From Pseudarthrobacter sp. NamE2 (GTDB lineage Bacteria > Actinomycetota > Actinomycetes > Actinomycetales > Micrococcaceae), in assembly GCF_005796205.1 (NCBI RefSeq), contig NZ_VAHN01000012.1, positions 81,090 through 145,089 on the forward strand: DNA of 64,000 bases. The letters are read 5' to 3'. Positions 27,166 to 35,603 of the stretch are shown here, piece after piece. A model generated the notes under the pieces. The model was not told the origin of the DNA. It saw only the letters and a list, made by a program, of their open reading frames with translations, and did no database searches. Made by a program: the position numbers and the translations under genes. How positions within the stretch are numbered: the stretch's first letter is position 1; the number at the start of each line of letters is the position of its first letter.

Positions 27166-27181
27166 CCTCCCCGCCTCCGGT

Positions 27182-27715
27182 TCAAATCCAATAGACCGGG
27201 TAGCTGCCCCTGCTGAGCCTGCTTCTGAGGATTTCAAAGGCCACCAGCACGCAGGCAGCGATGACGGAGCACACGACGAAGGCCACTTGTTCCGTTGTGG
27301 CCAGGGTACCGATCACCGCCGTGGCAGCAGCCGGTGAATGCGGCATCCGCATCCACAATGTGATCCCGATGGTGAGGCCACCGGCGATGACAGCGGCCCA
27401 GACCGAGTGGCTCACGAGCCCGGCGCAAACACCCACGACGGCGGCAATCGAGTGACCCCCGATGACGCTCCTGGGCTGGGACAACGGAGACAGGGGTGCT
27501 GAGGACACGAGTGCCATCGACGCAGCCATCGGCGGGATGAGGAGGAGGTGTCCCGACACCTCCCCGAGGAGTGCAAGGCTGCCCAGGGCGATGATGCTGG
27601 CAAGGCTGATCATCAAGAGCCTTGTTGCCGCAGGCCTGCTGGGGGCCCGGGAGGACCACAGCGGAACAGCAGGAGCTGAACCAGCCTTTGATGGGACATC
27701 AGTGGTGACGGACAT
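27182..27715 (-). CDS. HPP-family membrane protein
   Basis: The 177-residue protein has four transmembrane helices and the HPP-family signature (PF04982): LLLIPPMAASMALVSSAPLS then QPRSVIGGHSIAAVVGV, followed by LWMRMPHSPAAATAVIG. Some HPP proteins carry nitrite across membranes, but most are uncharacterised. It lies downstream of the aldehyde dehydrogenase gene on the same strand, but a strong hairpin at 27742-27782 separates them. It may therefore be only a read-through member of that operon. Confidence 0.82.
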   Translation of the reverse strand: MSVTTDVPSKAGSAPAVPLWSSRAPSRPAATRLLMISLASIIALGSLALLGEVSGHLLLIPPMAASMALVSSAPLSPLSQPRSVIGGHSIAAVVGVCAGLVSHSVWAAVIAGGLTIGITLWMRMPHSPAAATAVIGTLATTEQVAFVVCSVIAACVLVAFEILRSRLSRGSYPVYWI

Positions 27716-27741
27716 GGTAATTCCCTGACATGGCTTGGGGC

Positions 27742-27782
27742 ACTGGAGGACCCGCCAGTTGGAACCTGGCGGGTCCTCCAGT
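27742..27782. terminator. 17-bp perfect hairpin after the demethylase operon
   Basis: The arms ACTGGAGGACCCGCCAG and CTGGCGGGTCCTCCAGT pair perfectly around TTGGAAC. It lies about 50 bases beyond the stop of the aldehyde dehydrogenase gene (minus strand) and before the HPP gene, so it should end the demethylase operon. Confidence 0.8.
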
Positions 27783-27833
27783 CAGTGGTGGTGAAGGGCC
27801 GGCGGAATATGGGCCACGGGCCGTTGGGCATGG

Positions 27834-29210
27834 TTACTCCGCGACGAAGTACAACCGCTTGTTAACGAATTCGCCCATGCCCAGCGGACCCATCTCCCGC
27901 CCGTAGCCTGACCGCTTCACACCGCCGAAGGGCAGTTCCGCCGATTCCGCGGCGATGATGTTAACGTGGGCCATGCCAACGTCAAGGCGGGAGGCGATTC
28001 TTGCGGCCCGTGCCGTGTCGGTGGAAAAGACCGAGCCGCCGAGGCCGAAGCTGGAAGCATTCGCGAGTTCCAGGGCTTCCTCGTCGCTGGAGACCTTGTA
28101 GACGATGGCAACCGGGCCGAAAATCTCTTCGTTGAACGACGCCGACTCCGGGCTAATTCCTGTGAGGACGGCAGGCGAGAAGTACGCGCCCTCCCCTTCC
28201 GACAGCACGCCGCCAGCTTCCAGGGTCGCGCCCTCGGCGACCGCCTTTTGCACCTGGGCGTTGACCTGCTCGGCAGCGGCACGGCTTGAGAGCGGACCGT
28301 AGCCGTTATCCGGCATGTTCAGCGGATCACCCGGTACGAGGCCTTCAGCATGCTTTTTCAACTGCGCGACGAACTCGTCGTAGATGTTGTCCATCACGAT
28401 CATCCGTTTGTTGGCGTTGCAGGCCTGGCCGGCGTTGTACGTGCGGAAGCCCCAGGCGTCGGCGGCAACGGCGGCGAGGTTGTCGGAGTCGAGCACGATC
28501 ATCGGGTCGGTGCCCCCGAGCTCGAGTACGGCCTTCTTCAGGTGCCGGCCTGCCTGCTCGCCGATGATCGAGCCGGCGTGTTCAGACCCGGTGACCGAGA
28601 CACCCTGGACGCGGGGATCGGCGATGATCGCCGCAACCTGCTCGTGCGAGGCGAAGACGTTCGTGTAACCACCGGCAGGAACGCCCGCGTCGAGCATGAT
28701 CTGCTCGATTGCTAAGGCCGAGGCGGCGCAGATGTCCGCGTGCTTGAGGAGGATGGTGTTGCCGAGGACCAGGTTGGGGCCGGCGAATCGGGCAACCTGG
28801 TAATAGGGGAAGTTCCACGGCATGACCCCCAGTAGAACTCCTACGGGGCGGTTCTCAATGATTGCCTTTCCCGGAATCGTGCTGGGGATTTCCTGGTCCA
28901 CGGCGAGGCTGGGGCCGTGGACGCCGTAGTAGTCGATGATGGCCGCGGCGAACTCGACTTCCTCGATGCCCTCGGACAGGGGCTTGCCCATCTCCCCGGC
29001 AATGATCCTGGCCAGCTCTTCCTTGCGCTCGGTGAACAGCTCAGCAACCCTGCGGACAACAGCTGCCCGGTCCTGGATACTGCGGTCGGACCACTGACGG
29101 TATGTGGTCTCAGCACTGGCCAAGGCCTGCTGGATGTCTTCCACGGAGGCTGCCTCGAAGGTCCTGACGACTTCACCGGTGGCAGGGTTTTGGGTTCGGT
29201 AGCGTGACAT
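27834..29210 (-). CDS. NAD(P)-dependent aldehyde dehydrogenase, succinate-semialdehyde type
   Basis: The 458-residue protein is a full aldehyde dehydrogenase. It has PWNFPYYQ in the cofactor site, SVTGSEHAG, the general-base glutamate in LELGGTDP and the nucleophile in NAGQACNANKR (Cys264), then EEIFGPVA and PFGGVKRSGYGRE. Overall it resembles succinate-semialdehyde dehydrogenases of the GabD/Sad group. It is the last enzyme gene of the Dmm-type demethylase operon, 16 bases after a 78-residue protein. It could oxidise formaldehyde-derived or amine-derived aldehydes, or the semialdehyde left after amine removal. The substrate is not decided by sequence. Confidence 0.87.
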   Translation of the reverse strand: MSRYRTQNPATGEVVRTFEAASVEDIQQALASAETTYRQWSDRSIQDRAAVVRRVAELFTERKEELARIIAGEMGKPLSEGIEEVEFAAAIIDYYGVHGPSLAVDQEIPSTIPGKAIIENRPVGVLLGVMPWNFPYYQVARFAGPNLVLGNTILLKHADICAASALAIEQIMLDAGVPAGGYTNVFASHEQVAAIIADPRVQGVSVTGSEHAGSIIGEQAGRHLKKAVLELGGTDPMIVLDSDNLAAVAADAWGFRTYNAGQACNANKRMIVMDNIYDEFVAQLKKHAEGLVPGDPLNMPDNGYGPLSSRAAAEQVNAQVQKAVAEGATLEAGGVLSEGEGAYFSPAVLTGISPESASFNEEIFGPVAIVYKVSSDEEALELANASSFGLGGSVFSTDTARAARIASRLDVGMAHVNIIAAESAELPFGGVKRSGYGREMGPLGMGEFVNKRLYFVAE

Positions 29211-29226
29211 GTTGCTCCTTCTTGTC

Positions 29227-29463
29227 TTACAGCGGCACTCGGCTGCCCTTTTGTGGCGCTTCCTCCACCGTGAGGTGGTGGCCGCTGCCGTTGCGGTACA
29301 TTCGGCGCTCCCGGTTAGCGGAAACTATCCACAGCGCCGAGCCGCTCGTGGTCTTGGCCACGACCGTCCCCTGGTGCAGCAGTTGGCCGTTGCCGGAGAG
29401 CGAGACCTGGGTGCCGAGCTCCACCCGGGCCCAGTCAGAACGCGTTGCGGGCTTGACGTTCAT
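29227..29463 (-). CDS. Small conserved-looking protein in the demethylase operon
   Basis: The 78-residue product begins MNVKPATRSDWARVELGTQV and is beta-rich with no cysteine or membrane segment (VSLSGNGQLLHQGTVVAKTT, ALWIVSANRERRMY). Its ATG directly abuts the stop of the heme-demethylase gene (TAGATG), and 16 bases separate it from the aldehyde dehydrogenase. Such tight placement argues that it is real and works with the demethylase. The family is not recognised. Confidence 0.7.
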   Translation of the reverse strand: MNVKPATRSDWARVELGTQVSLSGNGQLLHQGTVVAKTTSGSALWIVSANRERRMYRNGSGHHLTVEEAPQKGSRVPL

Positions 29464-30558
29464 CTACTGGCCGTTGGGCTGTATTCCGTCAGGGGCCCAG
29501 GGGTAGCCGGTGGCCAGCGGGGCGCCGTCGTCGTACTGGGAAAGCCACTCGACCGCCGCGGCGTGGTAGCGGTGGAAACCCTTGTAATCAACGAGCTCGT
29601 GGTCCAAGGAAGCGAGGGCGCGGTGGATGCGCTTGGCCCAGTTGGGAGCGTGCTGGACCAGTTCAGCGAGGCTGACCAGGTAGGTGCGCACGGGGAAAAC
29701 TATGGCGTTGGAGCGGGGCAGGCGGTGGAGCGGTTGCAGTTCGATGCGCAGGTACACTTTTTCACCGGCGTTTTCGCTGTCCACGGTGGCCCGGTCAGGA
29801 GCCCATTCAGGGAGCGTTTCCACTGAAGTCTCAAGCCGCGGGTTGACCGTAAGGGACCAGTTGACGCGCCGGACCGGGTGGCCGGGCTTCATGCGGAGCA
29901 GGAACTTCAGCGCCCTGTCCAGGATGCCCATGTCATGCAGCTTGGGTACCGGTCCGTGGAATTCAAAGAAGCTCATGCCCAGGTTGAACTTCAGCGAGTA
30001 GTCGGCCCGCTGGGTTGTCATCCCGGCGCCGATGACGAGCGTGTTGTCCTTCTCCTCCAGGACTACGAACTCGCCCTGGGCCTGCCGGGTGGCGTATTCC
30101 ATGGGGTCCATGGGCAGAGTCGCGGGGTCGCCGAAGGTGAAGGAATCGTCGATTCCAAGGAGCCGGTTCTGCCAGCGCCACTCATTGCCGTTTTTCGTGA
30201 GCGTGAACTGTTCCGGGAAGTCCCTGGCGTATGACTCGAAAATGAGCTCAAGCAGGTCCCACTGCGCTTCCATCATGTGCGGCAGGGCCAGGTAATGGAC
30301 GCCCGGCATATCCCTGAGCATCTGGTCGCGGTGGGCGCACTCGGACACGTAGTGTTCGTCGATGTCGAAGGCCGCCCTGAGAGCGCCATCCCCGGCCGGA
30401 ACGTGCGGTTCCAGGTTCATCGAGTACATGTAGTCGTCGTCCGGGAACGGGAACGGCAGCCGCCGGACGCCTTCGGCCGAGTTGCGGAACTGGTAGTCCC
30501 CTTCTGGGGTGTAGGTTTCGTTGGTCTTGAATGCGGTGGTTTCGGGTGCAGTTGTCAC
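29464..30558 (-). CDS. dmmC: Heme-dependent oxidative N-demethylase, DmmC-type (DUF3445)
   Basis: The GTG at 30558 has GAGGAAAA six bases upstream and follows the reductase stop by ten bases. The longer frame from 30900 lies inside the reductase gene and is not used. The 364-residue protein matches the HODM alpha-subunit-like family (PF11927): LPFPFPDDDYMYSMNLEPH, the central ERFTLxxx-like FTLTKNGNEWRWQNRLLG, the NWSLTVNPRLE segment, and the R-x-E stretch YLRIELQPLHRLP. Family members bind heme and oxidise N-methylamines with electrons from a PDR/VanB reductase, as in dimethylamine monooxygenase. The reductase and DmmA genes are directly upstream. Confidence 0.85.
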   Translation of the reverse strand: MTTAPETTAFKTNETYTPEGDYQFRNSAEGVRRLPFPFPDDDYMYSMNLEPHVPAGDGALRAAFDIDEHYVSECAHRDQMLRDMPGVHYLALPHMMEAQWDLLELIFESYARDFPEQFTLTKNGNEWRWQNRLLGIDDSFTFGDPATLPMDPMEYATRQAQGEFVVLEEKDNTLVIGAGMTTQRADYSLKFNLGMSFFEFHGPVPKLHDMGILDRALKFLLRMKPGHPVRRVNWSLTVNPRLETSVETLPEWAPDRATVDSENAGEKVYLRIELQPLHRLPRSNAIVFPVRTYLVSLAELVQHAPNWAKRIHRALASLDHELVDYKGFHRYHAAAVEWLSQYDDGAPLATGYPWAPDGIQPNGQ

Positions 30559-30568
30559 GTGATTTTCC

Positions 30569-31540
30569 TCAGGCGTTGATGACGAGTTTGGTGCAGGTGG
30601 CCCGTGAGACACAGGGCATGATGAGCTTGCAGGTTGCGCGGTCCGATTCGGACAACCAGTCGTCGCGGTGGTCGATGGTTCCGTCGAGTTCCAGGACCTC
30701 GGTCTCGCATTCCCCGCAGGCCCCTCCGCGGCAGAGGTAGGGCAGCTTGTGGCCAGCTTCTTCCACGGCTTCGAGCAGGGACTGCTCCGGAGACACTTCG
30801 ATGACTGCGCCGGAGCGTGCCAGCGTGACGGAGAAGGGATCGCCGGTGGATCCCAGGTCCTCGAACCTTTCGAAGTGGATGTTTGCATCGGACCAGCCAA
30901 GGGAGTGAGCCGATGTGACGACGTCGTCGATCATGCGTGTCGGCCCGCAGATGTAAGCGTGGGTACCGAGGGGACGTCCCGCCAGGATTTCCATGGTGTT
31001 CAGCCGGGACTGCCCGTCATGGCCGTAGAGGGTGACCTGGTCGCCGAAGCGCTCCTTGAGTTCACAGCCAAGGGCGGCGTGATCGGGGCCGCGGACGGCA
31101 AGGTGCAGTTCGAAGGGGCTTCCTTTGAGGCTGAGTTCTTCGACTTGGGCAAAGACCGGAGTGATGCCCACTCCGCCTGCGATGAAGACGTGGTGCCGTG
31201 CGTGTTTCGAGACCGGGAAGAGATTCGCCGGGATGCCCGCGAGGAGGACATCGCCCTCGCGAACGTTGTTGTGCATGGCCAAGGACCCGCCCTTGCCGTC
31301 GTCGACCCTGCGGACGGCGATCTGGTACTGGCTGGTGTCGTAGGGCGAACTCATCAGCGAGTATGCGTTGCGTTTGGTGCCCTCCTCGGACGGGATCAGG
31401 ACGGTGAGGTGGCTGCCGCCGGAAAATGGAGGAAGCCAGGAGTCGTCGGCCGGGCAGAAGGTGTACCGGTTGATTTCCGGCGTGACTGCTTCGATGCTTT
31501 TGACCCGGAGCTTGAGGGCTCCGTGCTGGGATTCGCTCAT
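30569..31540 (-). CDS. dmmB: PDR/VanB-type reductase, DmmB-like electron donor
   Basis: This 323-residue protein has an N-terminal FMN/FAD-binding barrel (RNAYSLMSSPYD), an NAD-binding domain (HVFIAGGVGITPVFAQVEEL; ICGPTRMIDDV) and a C-terminal plant-type 2Fe-2S ferredoxin domain. The four cluster cysteines are Cys270, Cys275, Cys278 and Cys310. This order (flavin, NAD, ferredoxin) defines the phthalate dioxygenase reductase class. It overlaps the DmmA gene by four bases and precedes the heme demethylase gene by ten. It should pass NAD(P)H electrons to the DmmC-type heme protein. Confidence 0.88.
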   Translation of the reverse strand: MSESQHGALKLRVKSIEAVTPEINRYTFCPADDSWLPPFSGGSHLTVLIPSEEGTKRNAYSLMSSPYDTSQYQIAVRRVDDGKGGSLAMHNNVREGDVLLAGIPANLFPVSKHARHHVFIAGGVGITPVFAQVEELSLKGSPFELHLAVRGPDHAALGCELKERFGDQVTLYGHDGQSRLNTMEILAGRPLGTHAYICGPTRMIDDVVTSAHSLGWSDANIHFERFEDLGSTGDPFSVTLARSGAVIEVSPEQSLLEAVEEAGHKLPYLCRGGACGECETEVLELDGTIDHRDDWLSESDRATCKLIMPCVSRATCTKLVINA

Positions 31541-32142
31541 GTGTCCAACTCCTCGTTGTCCGGCATTTCGCCGGGGACTTCGCCGTCTGCTTTTACTCCC
31601 TGGAACGCGGCGAGCCTTCCGGAGTAGTGATCCCGAACGATCAGGTTGAGTTCACAGCCGGGGCACGTGAACACTCTGTGGGTGACATTTTCGGAATAGT
31701 GCCCGCAGTGGGCGCACCACACGCGTCTGGCAGATGACCCTGCTTGCTCGCGCAGCACCTCGTCCCGGTTCATTCCGTAGGAGGTGGCTACCTGCATTGA
31801 GGTGCCGATGAAGCCTTCGGAACCGGACAGGTAGAGTCGGGTGCCCATCTTCGCGTCGGCAAGTGAGGCGTCGAGTCCACGCACGGCATCGGCGTTGGTT
31901 GTGAACACGGCCAGGTTGCGGACCTTGAATTGCTGAAGTTCGGCAAGGTAGTTCTGCCCGGTGAATGACTCCGTTGAGTACAGGACGTCGGTCGCTGCGA
32001 GCTGGTCAGGGGTCATGGCCTGGAGCAGGCGTACCAGCGGTTTTCCGCCGCTGCCTTGGGCGGCCGCCAGGTGGTTGAGGCCGCTCGCCATCGGTGTCAG
32101 CTCGTCGTAGACGGGGCGGCTCTTGATGCCGGTGATCAACAT
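31537..32142 (-). CDS. dmmA: DmmA-like subunit of dimethylamine monooxygenase
   Basis: The 201-residue protein combines an N-terminal ferredoxin-reductase-like alpha/beta part (LYSTESFTGQNYLAEL, LAVFTTNADAV, LYLSGSEGFIG) with a C-terminal zinc-ribbon or rubredoxin-like motif: Cys143, Cys146, Cys160 and Cys163 in WCAHCGHY and FTCPGCELN. This two-part layout is characteristic of DmmA. It overlaps the reductase gene (ATGA) and follows the permease by 31 bases. It completes a DmmA-DmmB-DmmC set. Whether dimethylamine is the natural substrate is open. Confidence 0.83.
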   Translation of the reverse strand: MLITGIKSRPVYDELTPMASGLNHLAAAQGSGGKPLVRLLQAMTPDQLAATDVLYSTESFTGQNYLAELQQFKVRNLAVFTTNADAVRGLDASLADAKMGTRLYLSGSEGFIGTSMQVATSYGMNRDEVLREQAGSSARRVWCAHCGHYSENVTHRVFTCPGCELNLIVRDHYSGRLAAFQGVKADGEVPGEMPDNEELDT

Positions 32143-32173
32143 GGGTTTCTGTTACCTTTTTCGGTCAAAGTGT

Positions 32174-33676
32174 TCAGCGGGTTGCAAGCGCCGGCACGGC
32201 GTCGGCAGCGGGAGCATCACCCTTGAGGTGCGGCTTCTTCCACGCCATGTAGACCAGTCCGGCCACAACGACAGTCACAGCGGAGATCAGGACGACGTGG
32301 TTCGCGAACCAGCCGTCTTCCGGGGTTCGCGGCCAGGCCATGTTGACCATGCCGAGCACGCCCCAGGCCAGTGCTGCGATGTTCACCGGCACGCCCCATT
32401 TGCCGAGCTGGAAGGCTCCGTTGGGCTTCCAGCCAAGCAGCCGGGCACGAAGCGAGGCGAGGACGACCATCTGGAAGCCCATGTACATGCCCATGGCAGC
32501 GAAGGAGATGATCACTGTCAGCGCATCGCTGGAGACCTTCGATCCGATGACGATGAGTGCGGGCACCAGCCCGGCCAGGAGCAGCGCGTAAGGGGGTACG
32601 TGCCGGGATTCACTGAAGGTGCTGAGGAGCTTGCTGGCCGGAAGGATTCCGTCACGGGCCATTGAATATGCAAGGCGGGAGGTTGCGGCCTGCAGGCTCA
32701 GCACGCAGGAGAGGAAAGAGATCAGCACGACGGCGAGAACGGCTTTGAACCCGATCGGGCCGAACGCCGAAAGGAGGATGTTGCCAACAGGGTCCGTCTC
32801 GGTTCCGGAAATCACGGCAGCGAAGTCGGGAACGGCCAGGATGAGGGACAGGCAGACGAACATTGCTGCGAAACCGCCGATGTAGATGGTCATCCTCATG
32901 GCCTTGGGGATAGTGCGGCCGGGGCTCGGGACCTCCTCGGCAACGTCGCCGCAGGCTTCGAAGCCGTAGTACTGGAAGATGCCGATCAAACCGGCTGCAG
33001 CGAAGGCGAAGAAGTAGTTGCTGACTTCCCCTGCGCCGAACGCATTGAACAGGACGCTGAGGTCATGGTGCCTGGCGGTGGCAAGCAACCAGATTCCCAC
33101 GACCAGGGCGCCACCGAGTTCTGCCAGGAGACCGATCATGGCTACGGCGTTCAGTACTTTAGTGCCGCCAAGGTTCAGGGCGGTAGCAAGAGCTATAACC
33201 ACGAGGCCACACACGATGGTGGTGTCCACGCTGCTTTCCATGCCGACCAGGGTGCTCAGGAACGGGCCCGCGCCGTACGCGACGCTGGCAATGGTGGTCA
33301 GGAGCGCGGCCAGGTAAACCCAGCCGTTCATCCAGCCCCACTTGCGGCCCCACAGCCTGCGTGACCAGGGGTAGACGCCGCCCGCTACCGGGTATGCCGC
33401 GACAACCTCACCAAACACCGTAGCGACCAGGAGCTGCCCGACGCCCACGATGACAAGCGACCAGAACATTGGCGGCCCGGCCACACCCAGCGACGCCGCA
33501 AACAAAGAATAGACGGCTACTACCGGTGAGAGGTAGGTGAACCCCAGCGAGACATTCCCCCAAAAGGTCATCTCCCGCTTGAATTGCCTCTCGTACGAGT
33601 AGCCAAGGCTGGCGAGATGCCGGGCGTCGTCGTCGACGTCAACCTCCGCAGCCGGTTCAGGTGCTTCTACACGCAT
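32174..33676 (-). CDS. APC-family amino acid/amine permease
   Basis: The 500-residue protein has about twelve helices and APC-superfamily features. These include GNVSLGFTYLSPVVAVYSLF in helix 1, YPVAGGVYPWSRRLWGRKWG, and the QYYGFEACGDVAEEVPSPGR segment, typical of the amino acid/choline transporter and GABA permease (bacterial ACT/BAT-like) group. It is the first gene of the minus-strand demethylase operon, so it probably imports the N-methylated substrate. It faces the FadR-type regulator gene across a 330-base promoter region. Confidence 0.87.
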   Translation of the reverse strand: MRVEAPEPAAEVDVDDDARHLASLGYSYERQFKREMTFWGNVSLGFTYLSPVVAVYSLFAASLGVAGPPMFWSLVIVGVGQLLVATVFGEVVAAYPVAGGVYPWSRRLWGRKWGWMNGWVYLAALLTTIASVAYGAGPFLSTLVGMESSVDTTIVCGLVVIALATALNLGGTKVLNAVAMIGLLAELGGALVVGIWLLATARHHDLSVLFNAFGAGEVSNYFFAFAAAGLIGIFQYYGFEACGDVAEEVPSPGRTIPKAMRMTIYIGGFAAMFVCLSLILAVPDFAAVISGTETDPVGNILLSAFGPIGFKAVLAVVLISFLSCVLSLQAATSRLAYSMARDGILPASKLLSTFSESRHVPPYALLLAGLVPALIVIGSKVSSDALTVIISFAAMGMYMGFQMVVLASLRARLLGWKPNGAFQLGKWGVPVNIAALAWGVLGMVNMAWPRTPEDGWFANHVVLISAVTVVVAGLVYMAWKKPHLKGDAPAADAVPALATR

Positions 33677-34007
33677 TGGATCCTCCTAATAGGTCACACC
33701 ACTTCCTGTGAGCGGGACCACGTGAGTAAAAACCATAGTTTCATATCTTTGATCGCGCAAGAGCAGGTCCTGACCCTTTTATTCGCGCGTTTTGTAGGGG
33801 GTCGGAAGATCGTAGGGGCAGCAAAAGATACGGTTTGCAGCTTTTTCTGTCCTGCCTGAAGTACACTTTGAGCGGGCCAGATGGCTGGCAGGCGGGAGGG
33901 GACGCATTGGAGAGTGGGATGGGCATCGCAGCACTGACTGGGCCGGGCAGGGTCGCCGCCCTGCCGGGGCTGGAGTTTCTGCCGGCCCCGATTCCTGGAG
34001 TTGTCCC
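33677..34007. promoter_or_regulatory. Divergent promoter region of the demethylase operon and its regulator
   Basis: About 330 bases lie between the permease (minus) and FadR-type regulator (plus). A short inverted repeat AGGTCCTGACC at 33765-33775 (GGTC-CT-GACC) is the best operator candidate, but its two-base centre differs from the usual one-base FadR-type spacing. The AT-rich run near 33730-33790 probably carries promoters. GGAG at 33997-34000 precedes the TTG start at 34008. No gene is seen here. Confidence 0.45.
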
Positions 34008-34769
34008 TTGACGTCCAACACCGCTTTCCAAGCCCAGGTGTATCAGTCGCTGCCTGAGACGGAGCGCTCGGAAGCCATCGTCAACCGGATCTCGAAGGCC
34101 ATCTCCCTGGGCCTGTTGAAGGTGGGCGAACGACTCCCCCGCGAGACAGTGCTGTCCGAAATGTTTGGCGTCGCCCCGTCCACCCTCAGGGAGGCGCTGT
34201 CCGAACTCAGGGATCAGGGGATCGTGGCAACCCGGAGGGGCCGCAGCGGTGGAACCTTCATCGTGAAGCAGCCCTTCACCTCGGATGAGGTCATCCGGAC
34301 CTGGTTCCAGGACAGGTCCATTGCCGAGATCCGGGACATGGGTGACGAGCACGCTGCCATAGCCGCGGCCACTGTCCGGTTGGCGTGTGAGCGGGCCGAG
34401 CCGCACGAGTTTGTCCGGCTTACGGAGCTTGCCAGGGGCGTTGTCATGACAGACAAGCCGGAACTGCAAGCCCGCGCCGACAGCAGGTTCCATATTGAAC
34501 TGGCGGTCCTCGCCCAATCCCCCAGGCTTACAAATGCAGAGATAAGAATGCAGGCCGAGACAGTCCAGGCGCTGTGGTCGAACGTATCGCTGACCCGCGA
34601 CCCGGAGCAGGTGGCAGCCGAGCACCTGGCCTTGGCCCGCGCGATTGCCAATGACGCGCCCGAGGACGCTCAACGGTTAGTACTCGAACACATCCGGCAT
34701 GACGTCCACCATCTGGTGGACGCGAAACTGTCCCTCGGATACCCGATGTATCAGCAGGAGCGCCCATGA
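34008..34769 (+). CDS. FadR-family (GntR superfamily) transcriptional regulator
   Basis: The TTG start at 34008 is preceded by CCTGGAG at suitable spacing. The 253-residue protein has a GntR winged helix (IVNRISKAISLGLLKVGERL, then LSEMFGVAPSTLREALSELR and RRGRSGGTFI) and an all-helical FCD ligand domain with HIELAVLAQSP and EHLALARAI segments whose His residues could bind metal. It diverges from the demethylase operon and overlaps the Cache-domain gene by four bases. Local control of the demethylase genes, relieved by substrate, is the natural reading. Confidence 0.87.
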   Translation: MTSNTAFQAQVYQSLPETERSEAIVNRISKAISLGLLKVGERLPRETVLSEMFGVAPSTLREALSELRDQGIVATRRGRSGGTFIVKQPFTSDEVIRTWFQDRSIAEIRDMGDEHAAIAAATVRLACERAEPHEFVRLTELARGVVMTDKPELQARADSRFHIELAVLAQSPRLTNAEIRMQAETVQALWSNVSLTRDPEQVAAEHLALARAIANDAPEDAQRLVLEHIRHDVHHLVDAKLSLGYPMYQQERP

Positions 34770-35467
34770 CCACCGATAACCCTGCCGCTAAGGCCGCCGC
34801 AGAGGTAGCCGCGTGGATGAATAGCGTCAGCAAGGACGTCTACAAATTTGCCGAGAGTGCCGGGGCGCTATGGACGAACCGCAGCAGCCCCCTCAAGGTA
34901 ACCCCCAAGGACATCGCGGCACTCGAAACCATGTCCAAAGACTTCCTTGGAAAACACACCACCGCCATCGGCGCCGGTGTCATCTTTTCCGTAGAGGCGA
35001 TCGAGAACCCGGGAGGAATTCTCGAATGGTGGACTTCACGTGCACAGGGCATCGAAAAACTGGAATTCGATCTCACCCCTGGCGGGGAACGGTTTTATGA
35101 CTACCAGAACATGCCGTTCTTCGCCTCGGCCAGGAACACCGGTAAGCAGTCGATGTGGGGCCCTTATCTGGACTATTTGGGCCTGGACGAATACATCCTC
35201 ACCCATACCGCGCCCATACAGCTCGCCGGGACCTTCATAGGAGTAGCTGGCTATGACATACGAATCCGGAAACTCGAAGAACTGTTCATGCCGGCACTCC
35301 GGGCCATCCCCGGAGACGCAGCCCTCCTCAACGAAAACCGCAGCGTGGTGGTAGGCAACTCCGGTGCCTACCTGGTGGGCGAAAGACTCCGTACCATCCC
35401 CGACGACAAGCAATTGATCCCCGTTGACGCACCCCACCTGGGACTCTCGCTGCTGACCAGCCAATAG
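34766..35467 (+). CDS. Solitary Cache (PDC-like) sensor-domain protein
   Basis: The 233-residue product starts in an ATGA overlap with the regulator gene. It has no signal peptide or membrane helix, yet resembles the Cache/PDC ligand-binding fold: VIFSVEAIENPGGILEWWTS, FYDYQNMPFFASARNTGKQS, GPYLDYLGLDEYILTHTAPI, then FIGVAGYDIRI. Cache domains normally sit outside the membrane in chemoreceptors and kinases. A free cytoplasmic one coupled to a one-component regulator is unusual. It may bind the same small molecule as the operon's substrate and act with the regulator, which is inference. Confidence 0.72.
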   Translation: MTTDNPAAKAAAEVAAWMNSVSKDVYKFAESAGALWTNRSSPLKVTPKDIAALETMSKDFLGKHTTAIGAGVIFSVEAIENPGGILEWWTSRAQGIEKLEFDLTPGGERFYDYQNMPFFASARNTGKQSMWGPYLDYLGLDEYILTHTAPIQLAGTFIGVAGYDIRIRKLEELFMPALRAIPGDAALLNENRSVVVGNSGAYLVGERLRTIPDDKQLIPVDAPHLGLSLLTSQ

Positions 35468-35603
35468 GCCTGGTGCCGGGTGAGCCGTTTGGTGCAGGAA
35501 GAGCAGGGGAAAGTGGCTCCAGCGGCAGGCACTCAAGGAGCAAGTTCCCCGCTCGCTTCGCTGGCAGCGGCACTTACGCCCGTGCCGCCGTCGTACATCC
35601 TGC

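Noticed and set aside
33765..33775. GGTC-CT-GACC as the FadR-type operator of the demethylase cluster
   Set aside because: Its spacing differs from the usual one-base centre and there is only one copy; it is kept only as a weak candidate inside the promoter-region entry.
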